Source: Fibrobacterota bacterium
Lineage (GTDB): Bacteria > Fibrobacterota > Fibrobacteria > UBA11236
Length of the DNA stretch: 64,000 bases
Direction of reading: 5' to 3'
NCBI GenBank assembly: GCA_019509785.1
Contig: JAEKLQ010000029.1
Span: 36,874-100,873, forward strand
Shown here piece after piece: positions 24,011 through 33,007 of the stretch. The position numbers and the translations under genes were made by a program. Position 1 is the stretch's first letter; each line of letters begins with the position of its first letter. The notes under the pieces are model-generated. The model worked only from the letters and a program-made list of their open reading frames with translations. It was not told where the DNA came from and made no database searches.

Positions 24011-25068
24011 CAGAGTATCAAGCCTAGCGGAGCGAAGAGCAGATTGCCTAACCAGGCGCCGACCATCGGGGTCAGGGTCCCATTCTCGCCCATGACCAGG
24101 CCGAGCCGGAGGGCGACGTAGTAAAGGAAGGTGATCAGGAGGGCGATGCCGAAGTTGCGGGCCAGGCCGGTCTTCAGGGTATTCACCGACATGGCCGCGC
24201 CGATCAGGGCCATGAACAGGGAAACCAGGCTGGACGAGAAGCGGAACAGCTTTTCGGTTTCCAGCACGCGCGGATTCTCGCCCGAGCGCTTGAGGATGGC
24301 GATGCGGCGATCCAGTTCTTGCAATCCCATCTCTTCAGGGTAGGAGCGGTCGTCCAATAAATCCTTGGGGGCGTCCTTGAATTCGGGGAAGGGCGTTTCC
24401 GCGAAGGCCTTGGCCGTAAGCTTACCGTCCTTGAAATCGCGGCGCATCCCGTCCTTCAGCACCCAATGATCTTTCACCCAGGCCAAGGCGCGCGCGTCGA
24501 TCCGGGTCTGGATTTTCCCATGCCGTGGCTGGCGAATGACGGTGACGCCTTGCCCGCTATTCTTATGGCCCGTGTAGAAATCGAAGTACAAGACCAGCCC
24601 GTCCGAAGCGGTGTATAGGTAGTTGAACTTCTCCAGGGGATCGCCTCCGGACTCCCCGTCCTGGGACTTAGGCTCGCTGATCTCGTACCGGCGATGATTG
24701 GCGTCCGGCAGGACCCGGTCTTCGAACCAATACATGAATGCGCTGAGAAGGGCTCCGAAAAGGACGATGGGCCCGATGATGCGGCTGACCGGGATGCCGG
24801 CGGCGCGCAGGGCCACCAATTCCAGATTGCGCGCCAGGTTCCCGATCGAGAAAACCGATGCGAGCAAGATGGATATCGGGGAAATGAGATAGAGGATATG
24901 CGGGAGGTAATCCAGGTAATAGCCGAGGACCTCCTTGGGGGGACGGGCCAGCCAGAGCTTGCTGTTGCCCACGAAATCGATCACCACGAAGATGACCACG
25001 ATGCAAATGAGGCATAAGGCGAGCAGCCCCAGGAAGCCTCCCAGGACGTGCCGGACGTAGATCTTCAC
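23989..25068 (-). CDS. lptG: LPS export permease LptG
   Basis: LptG is one of the two transmembrane subunits of the LptB2FG complex that extracts lipopolysaccharide from the inner membrane. The 359-residue protein has helices at both ends and a large central periplasmic beta-jellyroll region, as in the YjgP/YjgQ family. The start is GTG at 25068, overlapping the lptF stop by 4 nt. lptF and lptG in this order are the usual arrangement. lptB is not in the window. Confidence 0.88.
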   Translation of the reverse strand: MKIYVRHVLGGFLGLLALCLICIVVIFVVIDFVGNSKLWLARPPKEVLGYYLDYLPHILYLISPISILLASVFSIGNLARNLELVALRAAGIPVSRIIGPIVLFGALLSAFMYWFEDRVLPDANHRRYEISEPKSQDGESGGDPLEKFNYLYTASDGLVLYFDFYTGHKNSGQGVTVIRQPRHGKIQTRIDARALAWVKDHWVLKDGMRRDFKDGKLTAKAFAETPFPEFKDAPKDLLDDRSYPEEMGLQELDRRIAILKRSGENPRVLETEKLFRFSSSLVSLFMALIGAAMSVNTLKTGLARNFGIALLITFLYYVALRLGLVMGENGTLTPMVGAWLGNLLFAPLGLILWWKAARV

Positions 25069-26474
25069 GCGGGGGCCCCGGGCCGGGCCCGCTTGCGCCA
25101 AACCAAGCGCGCCAGCTTCTGCAATAGCGAGACGTTGTTGAGGTAATTCTCGCGCGACATGCGGACCACCAGGAACAATCCCCCCAGTCCAACCAGTATG
25201 TTGGGGAGCCACATGGCCACCCAGGGCGAAATCAGCAGGCGATCGGCCATCACCTCGCCGCGCAACAGGCACACCCAATAAATCAGGTAGAACGCGACGC
25301 TATAGACGACTCCGGTGCCGATTCCGCCGCGCCGGGCCATGATCCCGAGGGGAACGCCGATGAATACGAAAACCAGGCAGGCCACCGGGATCGAGAATTT
25401 CTTGTGGATTTCCACCATGTATTGGCTGATTTCCTTTAGCTCGTTGTCTTCCCTGCGCTCGTAGCGTTCGATCAGGTACATCTTGTCCTTTTCCTGCCGC
25501 TTCACTTCCGCATAAGCCAAGGTGCCGATCGGATCATCCTTCCACCAGGTCCCCTGTAACAGCCGAGGCGGTACGCCCTTCACGGTATCCGCCGCGAGCA
25601 CGATGTCCATGGCATGCAGCTCGTCGAAGATCTTCTGCCGGTATTCCTGGCGGAGCGCCTTGAGGCGGCTCTCGCTCGCCTTCACGATGGCGTACATGTC
25701 CTGGATTTTCATTTCCCGATCGGTGCGGTAGGATCGCGTATGCCGTTCCAGGGTCGCGTCCACGTTATCGATGGCCACGTCCTGGCTCTTGAAGGCCACC
25801 CGCACGTAATTGGCCGCTTCCTTCGGATCCACGAAATGATTCTCGCCCCCCAACAGGTGGATGACGATGCTCTTGCCGCCGTTGGCGTATTCCATGTAGG
25901 CCGAATCGGCGAAGGTGTAGCGCACCGGCTTCCCCGGCTCGATGCTGTAAATGCGCACCCCGCCAATCCTCCCGCTGGCCTGATCCAATTCGTCGATCCA
26001 TATCAGGTAGTTGTCGAAATCGCGGATCAAGGTACGCGGCGTGATCAGGGCCGTGGGCTTCTTGCGGCTGATGTCGTTACGCAAGGCCGCCGCGCGGAAG
26101 TTGGCTTCGGGAAGCACGTCGTTATTGAAGTACACCAGCCCCACGCCTAACGCGATGGCGATCAGCATGACGGGCAACATGGCCTTGAAGGGGGATATCC
26201 CTAAGGATTTCATGGCCGTGACCTCGTTATCCGAGGAGAAGCGCCCGAAGGCCATCAAGGTGGCCACCAGCACCGCCATGGGGATGGACAGGGCCAGCAT
26301 CCAGGCCAGGTTGAGGACCATGATCTCCAGCACCACCCTCCATCCCAATCCCTTCGAGAGGATGGATGAGAGGATACGGATCAGGAAGTCCACCAGGAAA
26401 AGGAAGGTGATCACGAACAAGGAATAGAAGAAGGGGGCTATATGCTCCTTCAGGATATACCTTGATAGGATCAT
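25065..26474 (-). CDS. lptF: LPS export permease LptF
   Basis: This 469-residue protein has the N-terminal segment ILSRYILKEHIAPFFYSLF, which is typical of LptF. Membrane helices flank a periplasmic region of about 230 residues, with KSLGISPFKAMLP in the conserved cytoplasmic loop. Together with LptG it forms the membrane channel of LPS export. It is first in an lptF-lptG-GGDEF-tadA unit. Its promoter is back to back with that of the divergent cpoB-like gene, 31 nt away. Confidence 0.9.
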   Translation of the reverse strand: MILSRYILKEHIAPFFYSLFVITFLFLVDFLIRILSSILSKGLGWRVVLEIMVLNLAWMLALSIPMAVLVATLMAFGRFSSDNEVTAMKSLGISPFKAMLPVMLIAIALGVGLVYFNNDVLPEANFRAAALRNDISRKKPTALITPRTLIRDFDNYLIWIDELDQASGRIGGVRIYSIEPGKPVRYTFADSAYMEYANGGKSIVIHLLGGENHFVDPKEAANYVRVAFKSQDVAIDNVDATLERHTRSYRTDREMKIQDMYAIVKASESRLKALRQEYRQKIFDELHAMDIVLAADTVKGVPPRLLQGTWWKDDPIGTLAYAEVKRQEKDKMYLIERYERREDNELKEISQYMVEIHKKFSIPVACLVFVFIGVPLGIMARRGGIGTGVVYSVAFYLIYWVCLLRGEVMADRLLISPWVAMWLPNILVGLGGLFLVVRMSRENYLNNVSLLQKLARLVWRKRARPGAPA

Positions 26475-26509
26475 GGCAGTTGAATATACTACATCTTAAC
26501 CTGCCATGA
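26462..26509. promoter_or_regulatory. Back-to-back promoters of lptF and the cpoB-like gene
   Basis: On the plus strand TTGATA (26462-26467), 17 nt and TATACT (26485-26490) drive the gene at 26506. On the minus strand TATATT (26488-26483) overlaps it and ends 8 nt before the lptF ATG (26474), predicting a leaderless or nearly leaderless message. The gap is only 31 nt. An 8-bp inverted repeat CATGGCAG (26472-26479) and CTGCCATG (26501-26508) spans both start codons and could be an operator or a coincidence. Confidence 0.6.
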
Positions 26510-27453
26510 CAGCGCCGCGTAACCACTTACGGAAATCGACCCGTCCCTCGGCGAGGCCGACGAGGCCAATACTCGCGGCCTCGCTGCTTGCGGCGTGCCT
26601 GGCGGGCTGCGCTTCGGCGCCCAAGCTCCGTACCGGCGATCCCTCTCTCCCGGAAATCGACGTGCTCCAGCTCAAGGAAAACTCGGACGAGGCCCTCAAG
26701 CTGGCGCAAGAGAACAAGCTCGATCTGCAAAGCCTGGAGTCCAAGGTCCGCGAACTGGACAGCCGCATCTCTTCCCTGGGCGACGAGCTCTCCAATCTGC
26801 CCACCGCCAAGCTGGACGAACTGGGCCAGCAGGTGGCGCTGATGACGGAACAATTGCATTCCTTGGAAGAGCGTCTGGCAAAGGGTCCCGCGGGACCGGC
26901 GCCCAAGAAAGCCCTCGCCACCTTCGCGCCCACCGCCCTGGATTCGGCCGATGCGGCTCCGGAAAAGACCCCGGCGAACCGGGTCGCGTCCAAAGGCGAC
27001 TCGAGCGGAAAAGCGGCGCCTACCAAGCCGGCCCATGGCGCCGCGGGATCGAAACCATCCCCCCGCAAGCCTCCGGCCACCGAGGTGGAAGCCGCCATCT
27101 ACAAGAAGGCTTTCGATCTCTACTACGGGCGGGATTATACCAACGCCGTCGGCCGTTTCGAGGCGCTCCTGAAGCAATTCCCGTCCAGCACCTATGCGGA
27201 CAATTGTTACTACTGGATCGGCGAATGCATGTTCGCCCAAGGCAATTTCAACAAGGCCATCGTCGCCTTCCGCAAGGTCTTCACCTTCCCCGAAACCGAG
27301 AAGGCGGACGACGCGCAACTCAAGCTGGGCTACTGCTATCTGCGCCTCGGGGACCGCAAGCAAGCGGCCGAGGAATTCAAAAAAGTTGTATCTTTGTACC
27401 CCGATAGCGAATACGTAGAACGGGCCAAGGAAGAACTGGCCAAATTAGAGTAA
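26506..27453 (+). CDS. CpoB/YbgF-like envelope lipoprotein with TPR repeats
   Basis: This 315-residue protein has a lipoprotein signal ending ACLAGC, a coiled coil (about residues 55-120, AQENKLDLQSLESKVRELDS), a Pro/Ala/Lys-rich linker and three TPR-like repeats at the C-terminus (about 195-310, each with an FxxxYPxSxYxxxA-type ending). YbgF/CpoB has the same coiled coil plus TPR layout and works with the Tol-Pal complex and peptidoglycan synthesis at division. No tol or pal gene is adjacent, so the role is by resemblance. It is followed by a BamD-like gene after 19 nt. Confidence 0.78.
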   Translation: MTAPRNHLRKSTRPSARPTRPILAASLLAACLAGCASAPKLRTGDPSLPEIDVLQLKENSDEALKLAQENKLDLQSLESKVRELDSRISSLGDELSNLPTAKLDELGQQVALMTEQLHSLEERLAKGPAGPAPKKALATFAPTALDSADAAPEKTPANRVASKGDSSGKAAPTKPAHGAAGSKPSPRKPPATEVEAAIYKKAFDLYYGRDYTNAVGRFEALLKQFPSSTYADNCYYWIGECMFAQGNFNKAIVAFRKVFTFPETEKADDAQLKLGYCYLRLGDRKQAAEEFKKVVSLYPDSEYVERAKEELAKLE

Positions 27454-27472
27454 TCCGACCATCGGGGTCCCC

Positions 27473-28312
27473 ATGCTTTTCCACGCTCGCAAAGCGCCAG
27501 TCCATATCATTTTCCCCGCCGCCCTATGCGCTTTGTGGGTCTTCTCCGGCTGCTCCAAAAAGCTGACCAAGGAGGAAGGCTGCCAGGAAAAATGGGATAA
27601 GGTTTCCCCCAAGCTCGCCAAGGGGAAATACAACAATACCACCAAGGATGCGTTGAACGACATCGTCACCACCTGCCCGGGCTCCCCGTTCACCGAAGAG
27701 GCCCTGTTCGATTTGGGGGAATCCCACATCCATCTGGAAGAATGGGAAGAAGCGGAAACCGAGTTCACTTCCTTCGTAAAGGAGTTTCCGAACTCGAAGA
27801 AATACGGGGAACTGGCGCGTTACCGTATCGCGCAAGCGTCGGCCAAGCAGGTCGAAGGCCCCACCCGGGACCAGACCAAGACCCAGGAAGCCATCATCGC
27901 TTGGTCGAACTACATCGACGAATATCCCGACAGCCCCCGGGCCGATTCCGCCCGCGGCCAGATCGACAGCCTCAAATCCATCCTGGCCAAGAAGCAGATG
28001 CTGATCGCCCACCTCTATTCCCGCATGGATGAGCCGCAGGCGGCCGCCATCTACTACAAGGAAGTGCTCAAGGAATACGGCGGCCGCGTCAACGAGCGCG
28101 AGGTTAACCTCAAGTTGGCCGAATGCTATATCCGCATGGGCCAATTCGATGAGGCCGAGTCCTATCTGTCCAAGTTCGACGGCATCGCCAAAGACGATCC
28201 TTTCCGCGAGAAGGTGAAGCAGGCCTACAAGGATTTGGACAAGGCGCGCACCAAATTGGCCCGCGAGAAAAAAGAGGAACAGGAGCAAGGCAAGCGCCAG
28301 GAAGCCATGTGA
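27473..28312 (+). CDS. BamD-like outer-membrane lipoprotein with TPR repeats
   Basis: This 279-residue lipoprotein (lipobox FSGC, Cys27) carries four to five TPR-type repeats, for example PGSPFTEEALFDLGESHIHL and DSPRADSARGQIDSLKSIL. The C-terminus is highly charged and helical. BamD is the essential lipoprotein of outer-membrane protein insertion, with the same repeat pattern and size. Its position after a CpoB-like gene and before nadD supports an envelope role. Other TPR lipoproteins are possible. It overlaps nadD by 4 nt. Confidence 0.7.
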   Translation: MLFHARKAPVHIIFPAALCALWVFSGCSKKLTKEEGCQEKWDKVSPKLAKGKYNNTTKDALNDIVTTCPGSPFTEEALFDLGESHIHLEEWEEAETEFTSFVKEFPNSKKYGELARYRIAQASAKQVEGPTRDQTKTQEAIIAWSNYIDEYPDSPRADSARGQIDSLKSILAKKQMLIAHLYSRMDEPQAAAIYYKEVLKEYGGRVNEREVNLKLAECYIRMGQFDEAESYLSKFDGIAKDDPFREKVKQAYKDLDKARTKLAREKKEEQEQGKRQEAM

Positions 28313-28896
28313 ACCATTGCATTTTCGGCGGTTCCTTCGATCCTCCCCACGAGGGCCATCGGCACCTGGCCCGCGCCGCCGGATCCGCTTTTTCGATTGA
28401 CCGGCTCTACTGGGTTCCCGCGCAGGACCCTCCCCATAAGGCCGCCCCTGGCACCCCGTTCCGCCACCGATTGGAAATGTGCCGCCTCGCCATCGCCGGC
28501 ATGCCCGGGAACGAGGTTTCCGACATCGAAGGTGGCCTGCCGAAGCCCAGCTATTCCCTGAACACCATCCGCGCCCTTAAGGCCCGTCACCACCGTCCCG
28601 GCGATCACTGGTTCTTCCTGATCGGCGCGGACAATTGGGCCATCTTCCCGAACTGGCACAAGCCGGAGGAAGTGCTGAAGGAAACCGGCTTGATCGTTTA
28701 TCCCAGGAAGGGAGCCTCCATCGGCGCTTTGCCTGCCGGGGTGCACGCGCTCGATCTGGAACTCCTGCCGGAAAGCTCGAGCGAAATCCGCGCTGCGCTG
28801 GACCGTGGCGTATCGGCCGAGGCCGCGGGAGTGCTGCCGGAGATCCGCGGCTATATCGCCGAGCACGGTCTTTACGCCGCAGGAAGGGCCCACTAA
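28309..28896 (+). CDS. nadD: Nicotinate-mononucleotide adenylyltransferase NadD
   Basis: NadD makes deamido-NAD from nicotinate mononucleotide and ATP. The 195-residue sequence opens with FGGSFDPPHEGH, the nucleotidyltransferase HxGH motif, followed by the conserved PPHK block and, near the end, SSSEIR, the counterpart of the ISSTxIR motif. Start is GTG at 28309, overlapping the BamD-like stop by 4 nt (GTGA). Length is normal. Confidence 0.94.
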   Translation: MNHCIFGGSFDPPHEGHRHLARAAGSAFSIDRLYWVPAQDPPHKAAPGTPFRHRLEMCRLAIAGMPGNEVSDIEGGLPKPSYSLNTIRALKARHHRPGDHWFFLIGADNWAIFPNWHKPEEVLKETGLIVYPRKGASIGALPAGVHALDLELLPESSSEIRAALDRGVSAEAAGVLPEIRGYIAEHGLYAAGRAH

Positions 28897-28897
28897 C

Positions 28898-29905
28898 ATG
28901 GTCAGGAGGACGCCGGTTTCCTTGCCTACCGCCATAATCGCCGCACTCATCTCCGTCGCGGCCATCCGCGCCTTCGCCCAAAGCGCCGACTCCCTGCCGG
29001 CCTTCCGGACCGATTCCGCCGCCGCCGATCCCTTCCGGAAGATCGAAGCCGGGCAGTCTCCCCTGTTCCCGGCAAAGCCGAAGACGGATACGGGATTCCG
29101 GGCCGACAGCGTAACCGCCAAGTTAACCCGCAGGCATCCCGCCATCTCGATCTGGACGGCCGCCGAATTCTCGGACCTGGACGCGAAAGAGGTTTTCAAG
29201 GCGGATCTAAGCAACTTGGAACTAACCGATTCCTTGGATCCCTTGCAATCTTACGAGGAGGCCCACCTCTCCTTTCCGATCGGGATCCAGGCGGTTTATC
29301 CGCTCGGGCCCTGGTTCGATGCCGTGGCCATGGCGCGCGCCTCCTGGTATAAGCAAACCGCCATCTTAGGGCATCGGGATGCCAACCATACCGCCGCGGG
29401 AGAACAATGGTACGCCGTGCAATCCACCTTGGGCGGGGCCGGCTTACGCTTCTACCTTCCGCCATCCTTGTTGTCCGTGAACGGGAGTTTGGGGCTCTAC
29501 GCGCAACTCTTGTGGCTGTGGAACCTGGGCGGGAGCGAGTTGTACACGAAGTACGGATCCGCGCCGGCGCGAATCGATCCAGCCGGCTCCGGATTCGAGT
29601 TGCTGTTCGGTCTGCAACATGCGCTCAAAGGCCCGTGGCTGGTGGCCGGTTCCCTCGGTTACGTCAAGCAGGATTACGTCTCCAATCGCAACTGGTCCGA
29701 TCTGCTGCGCTCCGCGCCTCCGGCGGGTCGCGTAAGCTGGGGAAGTTCCTCCATCCAAGCCAGCCTGGCGTTGTGGTACCATTTCGGCGTCCCCGCCGAT
29801 AGCGCGACGGTAAAGCCCGCGCAAGCGGTCCTGCCTGCGGCTACGGTTCCGCCTGCCGTAGCCGTCCCCCCTGCGTCGCCAGGCAAGGACCCTATTCCGC
29901 ATTAA
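28898..29905 (+). CDS. Predicted outer-membrane beta-barrel protein
   Basis: This 335-residue protein has a signal peptide (about residues 1-27, ending AFAQ) and then a beta-rich body with repeated aromatic-ended strands (LGPWFDAVAMARASWY, GGAGLRFYLPPSLLS, ASLALWYHFGVP). It ends in a Pro/Ala-rich tail (about 300-335). The start is 1 nt after the nadD stop, with the longer open frame rejected because it overlaps nadD. No family is recognised. It is in the same orientation as the cpoB-bamD-nadD group. Confidence 0.55.
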   Translation: MVRRTPVSLPTAIIAALISVAAIRAFAQSADSLPAFRTDSAAADPFRKIEAGQSPLFPAKPKTDTGFRADSVTAKLTRRHPAISIWTAAEFSDLDAKEVFKADLSNLELTDSLDPLQSYEEAHLSFPIGIQAVYPLGPWFDAVAMARASWYKQTAILGHRDANHTAAGEQWYAVQSTLGGAGLRFYLPPSLLSVNGSLGLYAQLLWLWNLGGSELYTKYGSAPARIDPAGSGFELLFGLQHALKGPWLVAGSLGYVKQDYVSNRNWSDLLRSAPPAGRVSWGSSSIQASLALWYHFGVPADSATVKPAQAVLPAATVPPAVAVPPASPGKDPIPH

Positions 29906-29918
29906 ACGGGATGCGGCT

Positions 29919-29947
29919 TTGACGTGCCTCCCCCGTAGGGCTATTTT
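29919..29947 (+). promoter_or_regulatory. Promoter of purC, leaderless
   Basis: TTGACG (29919-29924), a 17-nt spacer and TATTTT (29942-29947) are followed by exactly 6 nt and the purC ATG (29954). The first base of the ATG is therefore the predicted transcription start. No Shine-Dalgarno sequence is present. Confidence 0.75.
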
Positions 29948-29953
29948 TGTCGC

Positions 29954-30844
29954 ATGAATTCCCCCGCCACGGCCGTTCCCCCGCCCATTACCGAAATCCC
30001 GCTGTTCGCGCGGGGCAAGGTCCGGGACGTTTACGATCTGGGCGATAAGCTGCTGATGGTGGCGACCGATCGGTTGTCCGCATTCGACGTGGTGCTCCCC
30101 ACCCCCATTCCCGGCAAGGGCGCCATCCTCACCCAACTTTCGGTGTTCTGGTTCAATTACCTGGGCGTCCCCAGCCATTTCCTCTCTGCGGACCTGAAGG
30201 ACTTGCCACCAGCCCTGGCGCGTCATCACGAATACCTGCGCGGGCGCTTCATGTTGGTGAAGAAGGCCAAGCGCTTCGACGTCGAATGCGTGGCCCGGGG
30301 ATACCTGACCGGTTCCGGATGGAAGGATTACCTGGCCACCGGCAAGGTTTGCGGGCATGCCTTGCCGCCCGGCCTCAAGCAAAGCTGCCGCCTCGACCCG
30401 CCCCTCTTCACGCCCGCAGCCAAGAACGATATCGGGCATGACGAGAACATCGACTTCGCCAGGATGGAAAAGATGATCGGCGCGGAGGCCGCCGCCGAAT
30501 TGCGGGAGAAGACCCTTGGCATCTATGCGCGCGCCAGGGCCTATGCCTTGGAGCGCGGAGTGATCTTGGCGGATACCAAGTTCGAATTCGGCGTGGTGGA
30601 CGGGAAGACCATCCTCATCGACGAGGTGCTCACGCCCGACTCCTCCCGCTTCTGGCCCGCGGCCGCCTATGCCGAAGGGCGCGAGCAGGACAGCTTCGAT
30701 AAGCAGTACGTACGCGAGTACCTCAATTCATTGCCGTGGAAGAAAACCTATCCCGGGCCCGAATTGCCCGAGGAGGTGGTCCGCAACACGCGCCGCAAGT
30801 ACCTGGAAGCATTTAAGCTTCTGACCGGAAAGGATTTCGAGTGA
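29954..30844 (+). CDS. purC: SAICAR synthetase PurC
   Basis: PurC joins aspartate to CAIR in purine synthesis. The 296-residue sequence shows ARGKVRDVYDLGD (N-terminal ATP loop), ATDRLSAFDVVL, VARGYLTGSGWK and the LADTKFEFG block, with DEVLTPDSSRFWP in the ATP site. This is the longer, Ade1-like form. It overlaps purH by 4 nt, forming a two-gene late purine unit. A leaderless promoter lies directly upstream. Confidence 0.95.
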   Translation: MNSPATAVPPPITEIPLFARGKVRDVYDLGDKLLMVATDRLSAFDVVLPTPIPGKGAILTQLSVFWFNYLGVPSHFLSADLKDLPPALARHHEYLRGRFMLVKKAKRFDVECVARGYLTGSGWKDYLATGKVCGHALPPGLKQSCRLDPPLFTPAAKNDIGHDENIDFARMEKMIGAEAAAELREKTLGIYARARAYALERGVILADTKFEFGVVDGKTILIDEVLTPDSSRFWPAAAYAEGREQDSFDKQYVREYLNSLPWKKTYPGPELPEEVVRNTRRKYLEAFKLLTGKDFE

Positions 30845-32490
30845 CCAGTCCCGATCGCAACGAGGGGCGACAAGCCGTCCGCAAGACCGCCCTCCTCAGC
30901 GTCTCCGATAAAAGCGGGTTGCTGGAATTCGCCCAAGGCCTGCATGGCCTGGGCGTTCGCATCCTGAGCACCGGAGGGACGCTGAAGTTCCTGAAGGAAA
31001 ACGGGATTCCCGTGGTCGCCGTTTCCGATTACACAGGTTCCCCCGAGATCCTGGACGGCCGGGTGAAAACCTTGCATCCTAAGATCCACGGCGGGCTCTT
31101 GGGTGTGCGGGATAACGAAGAGCATAAGCGGCAGATGCAGGCCAACGGCATCGAGCCCATCGATATCGTAGCGGTGAACCTCTACCCCTTCCGCGAAACC
31201 GTGGCCAAGCCGGACGTGAAGTTGGAAGAGGCCATCGAGAACATCGACATCGGGGGGCCGGCCATGCTCCGCTCCTCGGCCAAGAACTACCGCTTCGTCA
31301 CCGTGGTCTGCGACCCGGCCGATTATACCCGGGTCCTGAACGAACTCAAGGCGGAAGGGGAAACCTCGCCCGCCACGCGGGAGGCGCTGGCCCTCAAGGT
31401 CTTCCGCCACACCGCCGACTACGATTCCGCCATCGACGAATACCTGTCGGCGACCTTGGCCAAATCGCCCTCCTTACGGTTGTCCTTCGTGGAAGGCCGG
31501 GCCCTGCGCTACGGCGAGAACGACCACCAGAAGGCCATGTTCTTCCTGGAAAAGGACGCGCGGACCGGCAAGGAGCCAAATATCGGCTCGGCCCGCCAAT
31601 TGCACGGTAAGGAACTCTCCTACAATAACCTGGTGGACGCCGATGCGGCCCTGGAGTCGGCCCGCGAACTGCATGCCGAGCCGGCGGTTACCATCATCAA
31701 GCATATGAATCCGTGCGGATACGCCACGGGAAAGACCCTGGCGGAAGCCTTCGAGGCCGCCTGGGAAGGCGATCCGGTTTCGGCATTCGGATCCGTGATC
31801 GCGGTAACGCGCACAGTCGATCTCGCCACCGCGGAAAAGCTGAAAGGCCGTTTCGTGGAACTCTTGATCGCCCCCGGCTTCGCCCCCGACGCCCTCGATT
31901 TCCTGCAGAAGAAAAGCAAGGACATCCGCTTGCTGGACATCGGCCGCCTGGAACCCGCCCACGATCGCAAGGTGTACAAGCATATCCTGGGCGGAATGCT
32001 GGTGCAGGATCGGGACGTGGAGCTGAACCGCAAGTGGGAGCAACCCACGAAGTCGAAGCTGCCCGAATCCATGCAGGCGCTGGCCCTCTTCACCTGGAAA
32101 GCCTGCAAGCACGTGAAGTCGAACGCCATCGTGATCGGCCACGAGTACGCGCCCGGCCGGTACACCCTGGTCGGCATGGGCCCCGGCCAGCCGAATCGGA
32201 TCGATTCCAACCTGAAATTGTGCCAGCCGCGCGCCCGGGAAAACCTGAAGCGCGAAGCCGAACGCCTAGGCCGCGAGCCCGATGCTTACGTCAAGGAAGC
32301 CTTGGCCAAATGCGTCATGGCTTCCGATGCCTTCTTCCCTTTCGATGATAACGTGGTGGCCGCCCATGAAGGCGGGATCCTCCATATCGTGCAGCCGGGG
32401 GGATCCCTGCGCGACACGGACGTCATCGCTACCGCCGATCGTCTGGGCGTCTCCCTCACCTTCACGGGAACCCGGCATTTCCGCCACTAA
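30841..32490 (+). CDS. purH: Bifunctional AICAR transformylase/IMP cyclohydrolase PurH
   Basis: PurH carries the last two steps to IMP. The 549-residue protein has an N-terminal MGS-type cyclohydrolase domain (about residues 14-150, with STGGTLKFLKENGIPV and KTLHPKIHGGLLG) and a C-terminal transformylase. In the latter, LRYGENDHQKA and IKHMNPCGYATG carry substrate residues and DAFFPFDDNV is conserved. Start is GTG at 30841, overlapping the purC stop by 4 nt. Confidence 0.97.
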   Translation: MTSPDRNEGRQAVRKTALLSVSDKSGLLEFAQGLHGLGVRILSTGGTLKFLKENGIPVVAVSDYTGSPEILDGRVKTLHPKIHGGLLGVRDNEEHKRQMQANGIEPIDIVAVNLYPFRETVAKPDVKLEEAIENIDIGGPAMLRSSAKNYRFVTVVCDPADYTRVLNELKAEGETSPATREALALKVFRHTADYDSAIDEYLSATLAKSPSLRLSFVEGRALRYGENDHQKAMFFLEKDARTGKEPNIGSARQLHGKELSYNNLVDADAALESARELHAEPAVTIIKHMNPCGYATGKTLAEAFEAAWEGDPVSAFGSVIAVTRTVDLATAEKLKGRFVELLIAPGFAPDALDFLQKKSKDIRLLDIGRLEPAHDRKVYKHILGGMLVQDRDVELNRKWEQPTKSKLPESMQALALFTWKACKHVKSNAIVIGHEYAPGRYTLVGMGPGQPNRIDSNLKLCQPRARENLKREAERLGREPDAYVKEALAKCVMASDAFFPFDDNVVAAHEGGILHIVQPGGSLRDTDVIATADRLGVSLTFTGTRHFRH

Positions 32491-32499
32491 GGGAGAACG

Positions 32500-32970
32500 G
32501 TGCGCATCGATTCCGATCTCAATCCCCAGCTGCAATCGATGATCTTCGATTCGCTGCTGCTGCACATGAAGGCCGAACGGCGCCGCGCCCCGTACGCGCC
32601 TTCGGATGCGGGCTCGCGCCATATGCATTGGGACGGATTGGCCAAGGACCTGCTCAAGCTGGGCCTTAGCAAAACCGCGGCGGACACCCTGGTCTCCTGG
32701 GTTACCGTCCAAGCCGAACAAAGCCGCACCAGCCCCGCCAAGATCCGCATCCTGCATCCCATGGAACGCGAATTCATTTCCGTGGAAGCCTACGGGTATC
32801 TGTTGGAGCTCTATCGCTTGGGACTCATCGGGCCGCCCCAACTCGAAATGCTGATCGAGAATTGCGCCTTCCTCACTTCCCTCCCGGCCACCCGCGACCA
32901 GGTTGCGAAGATGGCGCTACGGGCCTTCTCCGAAAACCTCGAAATGCAAGGGCTGGGCAGCAGCCACTGA
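32500..32970 (+). CDS. Smg/DUF494-like protein
   Basis: This 156-residue protein resembles Smg/DUF494 in length and in the central and C-terminal pattern (IRILHPMEREFISVEAYGYL, then LLELYRLGLIGPPQLEMLIE), where Smg proteins have an acidic block followed by two amphipathic helices. Smg-type genes often lie near dprA/topA/trmFO. Here trmFO follows after 37 nt, which supports the call. Function is unknown. Start is GTG at 32500 with GGGAG upstream. Confidence 0.65.
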   Translation: MRIDSDLNPQLQSMIFDSLLLHMKAERRRAPYAPSDAGSRHMHWDGLAKDLLKLGLSKTAADTLVSWVTVQAEQSRTSPAKIRILHPMEREFISVEAYGYLLELYRLGLIGPPQLEMLIENCAFLTSLPATRDQVAKMALRAFSENLEMQGLGSSH

Positions 32971-33007
32971 AGCAGGCCGGCCCCGGCCCGCGGACAGGAT
33001 TCCCCTC

